A stretch of 64,000 bases of DNA from Cladocopium goreaui (lineage: Eukaryota > Sar > Dinophyceae > Suessiales > Symbiodiniaceae). Below are positions 1 through 9,743 of the stretch, one piece after another. The notes below the pieces were generated by a model. That model saw nothing but the letters and a program-made list of their open reading frames with translations. It did not search any database and was not told where the DNA came from. Made by a program: the position numbers and the translations under genes. The stretch lies in contig CAMXCT020000826.1 of assembly GCA_947184155.2 (NCBI GenBank), positions 1 to 64,000 on the forward strand, given 5' to 3'. Every line of letters starts with the position of its first letter. Position 1 is the stretch's first letter.

Positions 1-2
1 GT

Positions 3-1703
3 GCTTCAGGATCTGTTGGATACATCCAATTGTTTCTCACGAAGAAGGAAGTCATGGAATACTTTGTGACCAACGTCCTGTGCAAGTTTCCAAGAGAATC
101 ATTCAAAGACATGGTGAAGTTGAACTTGACCAACCACAACATCTTCAGATCCTTCTGCGGAAGTGAAGGCAAGGAAGTTGACTTGTCATGGCAGGGCGAG
201 TACACAGATGCAGAAATCTTAGTGGTGCAGTTCCTGAAGGTTGCAGTGTTTGGCAAGACGCCGGACCCGCATTTCAAAACAATTTTGAAAGGAGGCACCA
301 ACATTGAGGACGTCATGCTGTCCCAAAAAGTTGCTGACCTTGTTTCCGAAATCTTGCTCAAGCTAGAGGCAGAGATCAGCCCAGGCAAAGTGAAGGAATC
401 TGTGTTGGCTGCTGATGATGACGAGGATCCAGAGACGAAGGTTTCTTTGGAAAGCTTGGTGGACAGTGAGCTCCTAGAGGATGAGGAGAACGCCAAAGAA
501 CTTCAAGAACACCTGCGAGCAGTGAAAGAGTATGCTGGGCGCTTCATCACGTTCAGGCCATTTGAGCAGTCGGTTCTGAAGACACAACAGTTGCTGGAAG
601 GCACTGTGCTGCAGAAGTTTCCCGTGCGTGGGAAATATTGGTGCGTGTGGTATGACACCAAAACTCAAGGTGAATCATCTGCACAGCCACACTGCCGCTG
701 TCCTCCATACCAGAAGGCAACGTTCAAGAAGCATGTTCATGCAGCTTTCCAGGCCCGTGGTGAGACAGAGATCACTGAGGAGACATTGGTGATGTGCATG
801 GATGGGTTTCGTTCTTTGGAAGCCCAATTCTCCAAGGATTTGGTGCTGCCCAGTGGTGACGTGATGATGAAATCCCTCAATACCTTTCAGGTGGCATATG
901 ACGAAAAGGCTCTCAGAACCAGAAAATGCCTTACCCGTGGCATGGTGTCCCAGGTGGAAGGGCTGCATGTCTACAGCAAAGAGGGCTTGGCTTTGACAGA
1001 CCGGGAGAGAAAGACCTATGTAGGCTCCACACATGGTTCCTTGATTGGACCGGTGGTTGTGTCTCCCTTCCGTGGCGGATTCCTGGTGAGCAAGGAATGC
1101 AAGGAGAAGATGCTGGGGGAAAACGGGAAGGTGCTGGCAGGAGGTCCTTGTCAAGGTCAAGGTTCTCTTCCTGGAGACATCGAGGACATGTTGCCTGCCA
1201 GCTTCTACTCCCTTCCGACCGCATTCTACATTGAAATGATCCACTCCTTCGAGCTGGGTGGTGTCTATGATAGCACCTGCATGGATGTGAACTTCGCTTT
1301 GGCATGCTTGAAATCGAAAGTTCCATATATAGGCTCATGCCTCTCTGAGTATGCTTGCGAGGTGCTGGAAGCTGAAGTGGTCCGTGCTTGCTGGAAGGAG
1401 TTCCTTACTCCTGAGTCTGAGCTGTATGATGTCAATCTGCACAAGCTGGTGGATGCCCAGGGCACTCAAGGAGTCAAAGGAGCCAAAGGAGGCAAAGGCA
1501 AAAAGGGAGGCAAAAAGGGAGGCAAAAAGGGAACCAAAAAGGGAGACGGCAAAGGAGACGGCGAGGACCCAGAACCAGAAGAGCCTGGCCAAGGAACCAA
1601 AGGAGGAGGAAAGCCTGGCAAGGGCAGCAAGGGCGGCAAGGGCGGCAAGGGCAATACGGAGGCTTCGATCATGCAGGCATTGGCTTCCCTTGGCAATCAG
1701 TGA
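3..1703 (+). CDS. Hypothetical protein with Lys/Gly-rich C-terminal tail (5' end outside window)
   Basis: The frame is open from the left edge to a TGA at 1701-1703, so the gene probably begins outside the window; the first in-frame ATG is at 54. About 480 residues of mixed composition are followed by about 75 residues dominated by KGGKG/KKGGKKG runs, a nucleic-acid-binding style tail also seen in the Gag-like and accessory proteins of the retroelements here. Around nucleotides 1255-1330 the pattern VYDSTCMDVNFALACL then VPYIG loosely resembles the glycine-loop strand of SAM-dependent methyltransferases, but the glycines are missing, so I do not assign a function. No intron is needed across 1.7 kb. 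The gene is probably real; whether it is a host gene or part of a mobile element cannot be decided here. Confidence 0.55.
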   Translation, partial: ASGSVGYIQLFLTKKEVMEYFVTNVLCKFPRESFKDMVKLNLTNHNIFRSFCGSEGKEVDLSWQGEYTDAEILVVQFLKVAVFGKTPDPHFKTILKGGTNIEDVMLSQKVADLVSEILLKLEAEISPGKVKESVLAADDDEDPETKVSLESLVDSELLEDEENAKELQEHLRAVKEYAGRFITFRPFEQSVLKTQQLLEGTVLQKFPVRGKYWCVWYDTKTQGESSAQPHCRCPPYQKATFKKHVHAAFQARGETEITEETLVMCMDGFRSLEAQFSKDLVLPSGDVMMKSLNTFQVAYDEKALRTRKCLTRGMVSQVEGLHVYSKEGLALTDRERKTYVGSTHGSLIGPVVVSPFRGGFLVSKECKEKMLGENGKVLAGGPCQGQGSLPGDIEDMLPASFYSLPTAFYIEMIHSFELGGVYDSTCMDVNFALACLKSKVPYIGSCLSEYACEVLEAEVVRACWKEFLTPESELYDVNLHKLVDAQGTQGVKGAKGGKGKKGGKKGGKKGTKKGDGKGDGEDPEPEEPGQGTKGGGKPGKGSKGGKGGKGNTEASIMQALASLGNQ

Positions 1704-2032
1704 AGATGATCTGATACCCTGAGCGCGCTTGAACCATTTTGAGGGAAAGCTCTGCTGGAAATCCAGCGAGAGCCGATTGGGCTACAAACTGCAGACATGA
1801 CATGTCCCTACCAATAGCAAAATCCCAAATCAGTTGTTGCCAACTTGTTGCATTGATATTGGAATCGGGCAGCCCACGCTCAAAATTTGAACCTTTATGA
1901 AATGAGTGACGACCCAGCTGCAGCCATGTCCCTGGAGGAAAGTTCATTTCAATTTCATTTCATTGATGTGCATATTGAAAAATGAAAAACAAAATGACCT
2001 ATTAATGTATAGTGTTTGTTCTGTTTCGGAAT
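1704..2032. other. Intergenic, no feature recognised
   Basis: No convincing reading frame, repeat or RNA gene is visible between the first ORF and the first copy of the dispersed repeat family. Confidence 0.5.
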
Positions 2033-2610
2033 CGGGCAGCAAGGCCAGCGCTCAGGCACTGTCAGCTATCCCTAATAGAGGGATTCCGATTAAGAGACTT
2101 AGAGCTTCGAAAGAGCAAAGACACTGCCCAGCACAGACGGGCACGGGAGGAAGAAAAAGGTGAAGCAGAATTGGCACTGCGGAAAATGCCAGATGTTTCT
2201 CTAGTGACTAGTGCCGTATCAGAGAGTAGCAGCTTCGAAGCTTCTTTGGGTGCTGCACAAGTACCTTTTTTTTGTTCCTGCCGGGTGCTGCACAAGCACC
2301 GGCCTTGTTTCTTGAATAAAAGATGTGGATTCCGGGTCACTGAGCCGTGTTTCAGCTGCTGTGCCATTTGGTCTTTGCTGTTGTGATGCCAGGCGATCGA
2401 TGTGATGCGCAGGGGCCGCAGGGGCCTCAATTTAAGAAGCTGTCTCAGTGATTCAGTACTCAGCAAAGTGTGATTGACATGGTGCTGTGCAAGTACCTTT
2501 GATGACATATATCAGAAATGCCACGCTCAGTGTGTTGTCTCAAGCAAGCTGGTGAGATAGGCCATGCAAAACTCAACATTCGAAAAACCAAGGTCCAATT
2601 CACACCGGAT
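2033..2610 (+). repeat. Dispersed repeat family, copy 1
   Basis: This segment recurs in whole or part at 4016-4436, 5901-6474 and 6993-7180. Shared landmarks in order are a block with CCCTAATAGAGGG, the stretch AGACTTAGAGCTTCGAAAG, two copies of the 17-bp GGTGCTG/AAGTACC palindrome, then TTAAGAAGCTGTCTCAGTGA, another palindrome copy, and GCAAGCTGGTGAGATAGGCC. Copies differ by substitutions and indels, so the family is not very recent. No coding capacity was recognised; it may be a short non-autonomous element. Confidence 0.7.
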
Positions 2611-2793
2611 AAGCCCTCCTGAGATTGCTAAGGATACAAACAAGAAAATACATGTTAGCGCAATAGATTTGGCTTCTCATATCAGAAGTTGCAGTGCCTG
2701 AATCACCATATCACATCACACGCATCACATATCACACTGCAGATAGCTGCAAGTTTATGGTGTGTGTTTAGAATCGGCCACCGCTGTGACTTG

Positions 2794-3927
2794 ATGCCGG
2801 GCGTTCAAAAAACAATCCGGAAAGAGTCCGGAAAGAGCCAAGAAAGAGTCAGAAAAGATGTGATGGTGATGTTGCTTCAGTGGATCATGGCGCCTGCCTC
2901 GTCAAGATCTTCATGGTGCTCCAGCTGCTCCAGGCACACTGACAGTAGTGGACTCCGTGTTGGCAGCTGCTGCAGTGGCTTGAGCGCAGAACTTCTGGCC
3001 TTGGAGATGTTAAGGGTATCGTTTGTGAGTTGCGTGGCGTGTGAAATCGATCACAAGTTGCTGAATTTGAACCATGCAATGCATGGCCATTGCAATGTCT
3101 TTTCAGATTGCTGCACAGAGGAATTCTTAGCTTCTCCAAGCTGTGACTTATTTGTAGCAGGTTTTCCGTGCCAGCCTTTCAGCAAAGCAGGAAACAACCA
3201 TGGCATCCTGGACCCACGCGGTCATGTGATTTTCTGGATCCTGCGGTGGCTGTGGCTTCACAAGCCCTTGTGCTTCATTTTGGAGAATGTGGGCAATTTT
3301 GCTCAACAACACAAAGAGACTTTGGACATGATTATTAGCATCCTGACCGTCATGAATATATACCACGTGGAATGGAAAGTGCTGGAGAATTCTGCGGTTG
3401 GTTGGCTGCCGCAACATCGGGAGCGCATTTTCATCTGCGGGGTTCGCAAAGCTTCATTGCTTAGGCCGTTTGTCTGGCCAGGGGATGTGGCCATGCTTCC
3501 TTTACGAAACTACTTTAAGGAAAACATCCAGCATCAAGAAGAGCTGGGCATGGATTCCCTGAACAACACGGAGAAGAATAATGTGCAGAAGCTTGCTGCC
3601 AATGTCGCAAAACAGGGCTGGATTCTCGGACACGAGGAGTATGTTTGTGACATTTCGGGCAGCGTGCCTCACGCTATGTGGGGTGTAAGTCCATGCTTGA
3701 CAGTGACCCGAGCTGGCTCTTCAGGCCATTGGCTCTCCTGGCTTGAGCGTAAGATGACAACCCGCGAGATTCTCAGCCTTCAAGGCATCAGTCTCGAAAG
3801 GGTTGGTGATTACTGGCACCATATGTCAGAACGCCAGCTACGCCGAGCAGCTGGAAATGCTGTGCCGGTACCACTGCTGGCGCGAGTGATCAAGATGGTT
3901 CTGATTGCTTGTGGGAAGGTGCATTAA
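2794..3927 (+). CDS. C5 cytosine-specific DNA methyltransferase
   Basis: Transfers a methyl group from S-adenosylmethionine to carbon 5 of cytosine in DNA. The conserved motifs appear in order. Counting from the frame opening at 2689: motif I around 90-107 (VGSCCSGLSAELLALEML), motif II as CEID near 118-121, motif IV with the catalytic cysteine at 161 (GFPCQPFSKAG), motif VI ENV at 199-201, motif VIII QHRERIF at 242-248, and motif X GNAVPVPLLARV near the C terminus. The variable target-recognition region lies between VIII and X. In-frame ATGs at 2794, 2863, 2869 and 2887 all precede motif I; 2794 is the longest ATG start. No chromatin-reader domain is visible, so the length resembles bacterial or compact eukaryotic enzymes. 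The gene is intact and intron-free, and is flanked by copies of the dispersed repeat family. Methyltransferase genes carried by retrotransposons are known from Symbiodinium, but no RT frame adjoins this one. Confidence 0.92.
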   Translation: MPGVQKTIRKESGKSQERVRKDVMVMLLQWIMAPASSRSSWCSSCSRHTDSSGLRVGSCCSGLSAELLALEMLRVSFVSCVACEIDHKLLNLNHAMHGHCNVFSDCCTEEFLASPSCDLFVAGFPCQPFSKAGNNHGILDPRGHVIFWILRWLWLHKPLCFILENVGNFAQQHKETLDMIISILTVMNIYHVEWKVLENSAVGWLPQHRERIFICGVRKASLLRPFVWPGDVAMLPLRNYFKENIQHQEELGMDSLNNTEKNNVQKLAANVAKQGWILGHEEYVCDISGSVPHAMWGVSPCLTVTRAGSSGHWLSWLERKMTTREILSLQGISLERVGDYWHHMSERQLRRAAGNAVPVPLLARVIKMVLIACGKVH

Positions 3928-4015
3928 AGAATTGCAAATGTGACAGCACAGCTGCAGCCATGGCCTACCTGGTGAAAAAGATGGCAGCCTTGTGCTGGTT
4001 GCGATCCTGTCTTGG

Positions 4016-4436
4016 CGCTGCTGAAATGCCAGATGTTTCTCTAGTGCCATATCAGAGAGTAGCAGCTTCGAAGCTTCTTTGGGTGCTGCACAAGTACCTT
4101 ATTTTTTCCTGCCGGGTGCTGCACAAGTACCGGCTTTGTTGCTTATATATATATATACTAATGTGATTTCATGGAGACCGACCTATATTTTTCAATTTTT
4201 TTACATGTTTCTGTTGTGATGCCTCATGAGGCCATCATTGAATGTGATGCGCAGGGGCCTCAAGTTAAGAAGCTGTCTCAGTGATTCAGTACTCAGCAAA
4301 GTGTGATTGCCATGGTGCTGTACAAGTACCTTTGATAACATAAATCAGAGATGCCATGCTCAGTGTATCTCAGTGTATTGTCTCAAGCAAGCTGGTGAGA
4401 TAGGCCATGCAAAACTCAACATTCGAAAACCCACCC
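4016..4436 (+). repeat. Dispersed repeat family, copy 2
   Basis: Corresponds to the 3' three quarters of copy 1 (2033-2610) and is closest to copy 3, sharing the TATATATATATAC run and the CATGAGGCCATCATTGAATG block. It contains palindrome copies at 4082, 4115 and 4314 and starts about 90 bp after the methyltransferase stop codon. Confidence 0.7.
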
Positions 4437-4890
4437 CTAGTGACAGTGTCATCTGTTCCAAGGTTGATCACGGTGATGATCCGGTCGATTCCTGAACTCA
4501 ATCCGGTCGATTCCTGAGCTATTTTGGGTGCTATGTTGGGTGCTATTACAGGTAGATGTGCTTGAGCCTTCATGGACTGTGCCTTACATGAAATCAAGGT
4601 GCTGTGCAAGTACCTTTCGGTCTGTTTTGGTGCTGAATGAAATTCCCTGACTGAAATTGTGTGACTCTAGTTGGAAGTGTGCCATTTCACAGGCTCTGTG
4701 ATTACTGTACACACTCTGCGATTTTTTGGCCCAATGTTTCGAAGACCATGGCTTTGCACCTCGCCCTTGTGTTTCATTAGCATCACCAGACCAACCGGCG
4801 AGAAGAATACTTGTGGGTGGACATCAGCACCGGCTGACGTTCAGGAGACGCACAAAGGGTGGGCGCTTGCTTGGGTGGACGCACAAAGGG

Positions 4891-5424
4891 ATGCCGGACA
4901 AGCGCGGGCATCGGCGCACCCCGGCTCAAGTTCAGCGAGAAGGTGCTAAGAGGATCGAGAGGAAGAACCAGGAGTTGATGGCTCTCCGTGAGGAGACACT
5001 GGTGAAGAAGGAGGAGGTGGAGGCACTGCGAGACAGGGTCGAGCAGCTCGAACTGAAGAAGGCCACACTCATGCAAAAGCTGCAGCACCTCGAAAGTAGC
5101 CGCAGTGACTCCAGTGGTTCCTCGAGCTCTTCTGAAAGTTCCTCTGAAGGCTGGGCAGAATGCCAAGTGAACAATGCTTTTTTGGAGGGTGCTGAACAAG
5201 TACCGACTTTATTTCAGATGACGTGTTTGCTTGTGCCGGGGACCATGATAGGACCTGGTGTGGCCGAGAGCAAGCAGATGTCAGGGCCCTCTGCCCATGC
5301 AGCTGGTGTGAAAAGAGAAGGCTGGGTCTGACAAATATGAATTCAATCTTTCATCTGTGTGTGCTGCAGGCTCCAGCGAGGGCGTGGCGCCCAAAAAGGC
5401 ACCGAAGGTGGCCAAGAAGTAGTC
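4891..5424 (+). CDS. Small coiled-coil protein, likely two exons
   Basis: Exon 1 begins at ATG 4891 and encodes a basic start (MPDKRGHRR), then about 60 residues rich in Glu, Lys, Leu and Arg with heptad spacing (a coiled coil), then a Ser/Glu-rich segment. An exon 2 at 5370-5424 after CTGCAG would continue in phase as SSEGVAPKKAPKVAKK and a TAG stop. The donor would be at 5149/5150 (GAAG|GCTGGG), a GC-AG intron; dinoflagellates commonly use GC and GA donors. The intron would contain one copy of the 17-bp palindrome (5188). A 5' extension from 4726 is open but is not needed. Function unknown. The splice model is inferred from phase, the repeated SSEG pattern and the lysine-rich ending. Confidence 0.45.
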
Positions 5425-5520
5425 AGCCAGGCCTGTGTAATGTGTGACACACTTTGACACGCATATGCACATCAACACCTTTAAACAGATCATATATGTA
5501 TGACCTGTTATGAATATCAT

Positions 5521-5623
5521 GTCTATTGTAAATATGTTTTTTTTGAAAATATAATAAAGTATATATAAATATAATCAACTATACATATGATATATGTATG
5601 TATGTATATATATATATATCCCA
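5521..5623. repeat. AT-rich stretch with TATG/TA microsatellite
   Basis: Low-complexity AT-rich DNA including AATAAAGTATATATAAATATAATC and a TATGTATGTATATATATATAT run. No gene is seen from 5425 to 5900. Confidence 0.7.
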
Positions 5624-5900
5624 TCATGTGGCAAGATGTGGGCGTGGCATCATTAAGCATCTATAAAATCAACATAAATCAATCATGAAACCTTTATACA
5701 ATCATTTTTTGTGATATCAAATAACCATGTGTAATATCTACCATTTGCTTGGGAAACTCCGATCATAGCTCCAAATCGCTCCCCATTTCGTAGGGGATTT
5801 GGATACAGATACTGTGGGTCTGGAAAGCAGCAGGCAAGAGCTGATGCAGCGACTGAGTGGCATGGCAATCTTCGGTCCCTAATAGAGGGATTTAGAGCCC

Positions 5901-6474
5901 AGCACAGCCAGACAGGCGCTCAGGCACTGTCAGCTATCCCTAATAGAGGGATTTCGATAAGGAGACTTAGAGTCTTAGAGCTTCGAAAGAGCAAAGACAC
6001 TGACTGCCCAGCACAGACGGGCACGGGAGGAAGAAAAAGGTGAAGCAGAATTGGCACTGCGGAAATGCCAGATGTTCTAGTGCCATATCAGAGAGTAGCA
6101 GCTTCAAAACTTCTCTGGGTGCTGCACAAGTACCTTATTTTTTCCTGCCGGGTGCTGCACAAGTACCGGCTTTGTTGCTTATATATATATATACTAATGT
6201 GATTTCATGGAGACCGACCTATATTTTTCATTTTTTTTACATGTTTCTGTTGTGATGCCTCATGAGGCCATCATTGAATGTGATGCGCAGGGGCCTCAAG
6301 TTAAGAAGCTGTCTCAGTGATTCAGTACTCAGCAAAGTGTGATTGCCATGGTGCTGTACAAGTACCTTTGATAACATAAATCAGAGATGCCATGCTCAGT
6401 GTTTTGTCTCAAGCAAGCTGGTGAGATAGGCCATGCAAAACTCAACATTCGAAAAGCCACGCTCCAATTCACAC
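5901..6474 (+). repeat. Dispersed repeat family, copy 3
   Basis: The most complete relative of copy 1, with all landmark blocks and palindrome copies at 6118, 6151 and 6350. It carries a small duplication of the TTAGAG segment near 5960-5975. Confidence 0.7.
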
Positions 6475-6582
6475 TGAAGATTGCTAAGGATACAAACAAG
6501 AAAGCGCATGTTAATGCAATACATGTGGCTGGTTACAGGTGGAAATGTCGCAGGGAAAACATGCTGATTTTGTACTTTTGGA

Positions 6583-6662
6583 ATCATTTCATATCATTTC
6601 ATATCATTTCATATCATTTCATATCATTTCATATCATTTCATATCATTTCATATCATTTCAT
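6583..6662 (+). repeat. Decamer minisatellite, about 8 units of ATATCATTTC
   Basis: Perfect head-to-tail 10-bp units, ending about 30 bp before the start codon of the next small gene. The perfection of the array implies recent expansion. Confidence 0.9.
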
Positions 6663-6693
6663 AACACATTACATATCCAACAGCCGTGCAGCC

Positions 6694-6924
6694 ATGGAGG
6701 ACAAACGCTATGCCTGGCGAGACCGCCGAACCGAGGGTCAGCTGAAGGCTGAAGCTGAGGTGACAGAGAACCTGGAAAAGGTGGAGCAGGACATCCTGTC
6801 AGAACGTGAAGTGCAGGCAGAGCTCGAAAATGAGAAACAGGAGCTAAAGGAGAAGGAGGCTGCCCTGACCAAAGAGATTGAGGATCTCAAGCAGAAAGTC
6901 GCATCGGCTGAGAATCATCAGTGA
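6694..6924 (+). CDS. Small coiled-coil protein (76 aa)
   Basis: The ATG frame encodes 76 residues that are almost all helix-forming and charged, for example LEKVEQDILSEREVQAELEN and KEKEAALTKEIEDLKQKV, with leucine and valine at heptad positions, and ends in a TGA at 6922-6924. It resembles in style, but does not copy, the coiled coil at 4891-5154. No catalytic motif is present. It could be one exon of a longer gene. A copy of the dispersed repeat starts about 70 bp downstream. Confidence 0.45.
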   Translation: MEDKRYAWRDRRTEGQLKAEAEVTENLEKVEQDILSEREVQAELENEKQELKEKEAALTKEIEDLKQKVASAENHQ

Positions 6925-6992
6925 GGGTGTGGTGCTCCAAATCGCTCCCCATTTAGTAGGGGATGGGATAGCAGCAGGCAACAGCTGTCCCT

Positions 6993-7180
6993 TAGATGGA
7001 TTCCGATTAGGAGACTTAGAGCTTCGAAAGAGCAAAGAAAAAGGTGAAGTCTTGGCACTGCGGAAATGCCAGATGTTTCTCTAGTGCCATATCAGAGAGT
7101 AGCAGCTTCGAAGCTTCTTTGGGTGCTGCACAAGTACCTTATTTTTTCCTGCCGGGTGCTGCACAAGTACTGGCCCTGTT
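6993..7180 (+). repeat. Dispersed repeat family, copy 4 (partial)
   Basis: Contains the GATTAGGAGACTTAGAGCTTCG block and the pair of palindromes at 7122 and 7155, then diverges. Confidence 0.65.
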
Positions 7181-7636
7181 TCTTGAATATAATGATGTGG
7201 ATGCCAGTTTTTTTGGTTTCTCATTCTGTGCAAGGATGTCCAATGGTACTTCTCCAGCACCAAAACCACAAAGTGAGGTTATGCCTGGTACTTGCGCAGC
7301 ACCATGTACCTTCTGATGAGGCAAAGCGTTTTTTATTCCTGAAAACCAACTTCACATGAACTTTGCCGACATGCAACTTCACATGGGGACATCCTGTGGA
7401 ACACTGCTGACAAACAGTGTGGAACATCCTGTGCAAATAGTTGCATAGCTGCGTGTTTGGCTTTCTTGCCCAAGCCCATGGTGCTGCACAAGTACCTATC
7501 CCAGGTGTGTCCACAATGGAACAGAAGTCATAAGCACCATAAATATCATTACACATCATAAATATAGTAAATTGCACTGAAATTGCACTGTAAATTTCTG
7601 AAAAGTGGAATGCATCCAACAAACAGCAGTGCTGCA

Positions 7637-8248
7637 ATGGAGGGCAGCCGCAACAAAGTTCGGCGAGTTGAGGAGAGGACCATTTGGTACATGTCGGACT
7701 TTTCAGGGCTGGATCTTCCTGCCTCTGCCATGCGTCGTGTGAAGCCTGACATGGTCCACTTGTTCTCCTCTGAAGTGGACTCGCCTGGATTTCAAATGCT
7801 GCATCCGAATTGCAGGAATTCCACATGCGGCAGGGTGGTTCACTGGAAACTCCGATGTGAGTTGCCTCCTCCCAGGTTTGGCTTCAAGTGCTATGTTGCT
7901 GACCTAACAGGCTGTGTGGTCACAGCAGTACCCCGAGATGTTTTGTTTGAGGCACTCTCGCAACTGGAGCCAGACATCTTCGTTCTGCGGATGAGTGTTG
8001 ACCGCCAAGATGAGGTCTACGCGATGATCCTCACCCATGGCTTTGATGAAGGCTATGACCTCGAAACATGGGCCCATGGGCAGGACCGAACTATGGCATT
8101 TGTGGCTGGCATCCAAAAGACCGAGCGCCTGACCAATGTACAGTGGCCATCAGATAGGAGCTCTTCGGGAAGACTGCCCACCTCAGATGAAGATGTTTGG
8201 GAAGAAGTTTTTCGTGTTCTATTAAGAGCATGCGGGTTCAGAGCATGA
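7637..8248 (+). CDS. Methyltransferase-like protein lacking catalytic motifs
   Basis: The ATG frame (an alternative ATG lies at 7610) runs to TGA 8246-8248. The N-terminal part reads YMSDFSGLDLPASAM then HLFSSEVDSPG, matching the spacing and character of motifs I and II of C5 methyltransferases (compare the SGLSAELLALEML and CEID pattern of the enzyme at 2794-3927). Later PDIFVLRMS sits where a motif VI strand (FVLENV) could be, followed by GYDLETW, which resembles the strand before motif VIII. There is no PCQ loop, no ENV triad and no QxRxR, so cytosine methylation is not expected. It may be a decayed copy, a binding-only paralogue, or an unrelated protein with chance similarity. Confidence 0.35.
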   Translation: MEGSRNKVRRVEERTIWYMSDFSGLDLPASAMRRVKPDMVHLFSSEVDSPGFQMLHPNCRNSTCGRVVHWKLRCELPPPRFGFKCYVADLTGCVVTAVPRDVLFEALSQLEPDIFVLRMSVDRQDEVYAMILTHGFDEGYDLETWAHGQDRTMAFVAGIQKTERLTNVQWPSDRSSSGRLPTSDEDVWEEVFRVLLRACGFRA

Positions 8249-8708
8249 GTGACTTCCAACTCTTGGTTCCCTTACCCTTCTTGAGCTTTTGTTTATACAG
8301 GCCATTGGAGCCATTGAATGCGTGAAAAAATCTTGTTGTCCGTGTGCTGTTCTAACGTCATGGTGCTGCAAAAGTACCATGGAGCTGTTTGTGATATTTT
8401 GTGATAAAGCCATTGTGCTGCAAAGGACTAATGATGATGCATTGATAAGACGATGCAATAAAGGACAAATTGTGCAAAGGACTCATGATGCATTGGACTA
8501 CTATGCTGGAGGCCTAAAGCTACAAGAAAGGTGTTGTTCTCAGCAAGATAAGCCTGTCGTGCCAGAATAGTGCTTCAGTACAGTGCCATTTTCAAGACTG
8601 ATAGTACATCACACACAACTTTTCTTTCATACTGGTGCCAGGTCTGGGTCTGATCTTTCCCAAGATCCTTTTCACAGGCTGTTCCATGTCACACATCACC
8701 TGAGCTAT
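8249..8708. other. Intergenic; one palindrome copy, otherwise nothing recognised
   Basis: Contains the 17-bp palindrome at 8362 and two imperfect repeats of the phrase GTGCTGCAAAGGACTAATGATG / GTGCAAAGGACTCATGATG. No supported gene. Confidence 0.5.
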
Positions 8709-9743
8709 TTACAGCCGTGCCCCGCACTGTGTGCAGAACTGTTGCTTCAAATCGCCACGGGCCATCCCACACATTCCACAAAATTTCCTTGTTGCTCGGC
8801 TGGCAGGAGTGCTATCTTGGCTGCTGCCAAGGCCTTCCGGAAGAACACCTTGGTATGCTGATGCCATGGCACGGCTTTGCCTGGATACTGTTGGCACGTC
8901 ATAAGATTTCTGCAACATCTCGGTTGAGGTGCCAGTGATTTTGGAAATGATCGAAAATGAGACTTGGGCTTCAGCCATCAGTGTGACCGCTGTTTTCTTC
9001 ATACTGTGGGTGCCAAGCTTAGTGAGGTCAAAGCCTGTGAATACATGGCCTTTGCCTTCTAGGGTAGCTTGAGCAACTTCACGACCAAGGATGTCACTGG
9101 CAGCAGCCAAGTTTTGCAAGTAAGCCCTTTCTGAGATTGGTTTGGACCAAACCCTCTTCTGGCCCGTACAATCAAAGCCTGGAAACAAAGGTTTGTTGGG
9201 GCCGATTTGCTGTCCATGATGAGGCCACTGTCCGCCATTGGAAGCTTCCAGGCATTTGATTTGACTTATTTGCCACAGAAATTTTGCAAATGGTTCATGC
9301 AAAGGAATCTCTCTGGGAACTGTTTTCCCATTCACTTTTGGAATTTTGATGGTGGCTGGTTCCTTAGATTCAGGGTCCAATGATTTGAACCAACACCAGC
9401 GGCATTGCCTGCTGCAGTCCGCTCTGTCGCCAATGCACAATTGAAGCAAACTCAGCACAGCCGCCCACGGTGCAAAGCTTTGAAGGGTTAGGAATAGCTT
9501 GGCGAATTGGTCAGCGGTCAAAGGCTCTCGGCCGCCTCGTTTCCCTTTGGGGCGCTTGGTGATGCACAAATCTCTGTGGGCTTCAGAACAAAATTTTACA
9601 GACTTACAATGTGATCGCAAGGTACGACACAATGACAAGTCCACCTTTGCTTTGGAAGCTGTAAGAGAGCCGCGAACGTTCTTAACGTCCACTGCTTTTC
9701 TGCACTTTTTGTACCCACACTTTACTTGGATTCCTTTAACCAT
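8709..9743 (-). CDS. Tyrosine recombinase with Cys-rich ends
   Basis: Site-specific DNA strand exchange through a covalent phosphotyrosine. From ATG (complement of 9741-9743): an N-terminal Cys/His-rich segment (CGYKKC, FCSEAH), a helical region with the likely catalytic arginine in IGDRADCSR, a basic strand around KIPKVNGKTVPREIPLHE that may hold the conserved lysine, the HxxK box GTHSMKKTAVTLM, then ITGTSTEMLQKSYDVPT with the likely nucleophilic tyrosine. The usual second His/Trp before the tyrosine appears as Thr. The C terminus has two CxxC pairs (CGMCG, CTQCG) forming a zinc-ribbon-like tail. No reverse transcriptase is adjacent, so a Crypton-like DNA transposon or domesticated recombinase is possible. 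It sits in the middle of the palindrome-rich region. Confidence 0.72.
   Translation of the reverse strand: MVKGIQVKCGYKKCRKAVDVKNVRGSLTASKAKVDLSLCRTLRSHCKSVKFCSEAHRDLCITKRPKGKRGGREPLTADQFAKLFLTLQSFAPWAAVLSLLQLCIGDRADCSRQCRWCWFKSLDPESKEPATIKIPKVNGKTVPREIPLHEPFAKFLWQISQIKCLEASNGGQWPHHGQQIGPNKPLFPGFDCTGQKRVWSKPISERAYLQNLAAASDILGREVAQATLEGKGHVFTGFDLTKLGTHSMKKTAVTLMAEAQVSFSIISKITGTSTEMLQKSYDVPTVSRQSRAMASAYQGVLPEGLGSSQDSTPASRATRKFCGMCGMARGDLKQQFCTQCGARL

Noticed and set aside
1466..1696. Minus-strand proline/leucine-rich frame
   Set aside because: Mirror image of the Lys/Gly-rich tail of the plus-strand gene; no independent evidence.
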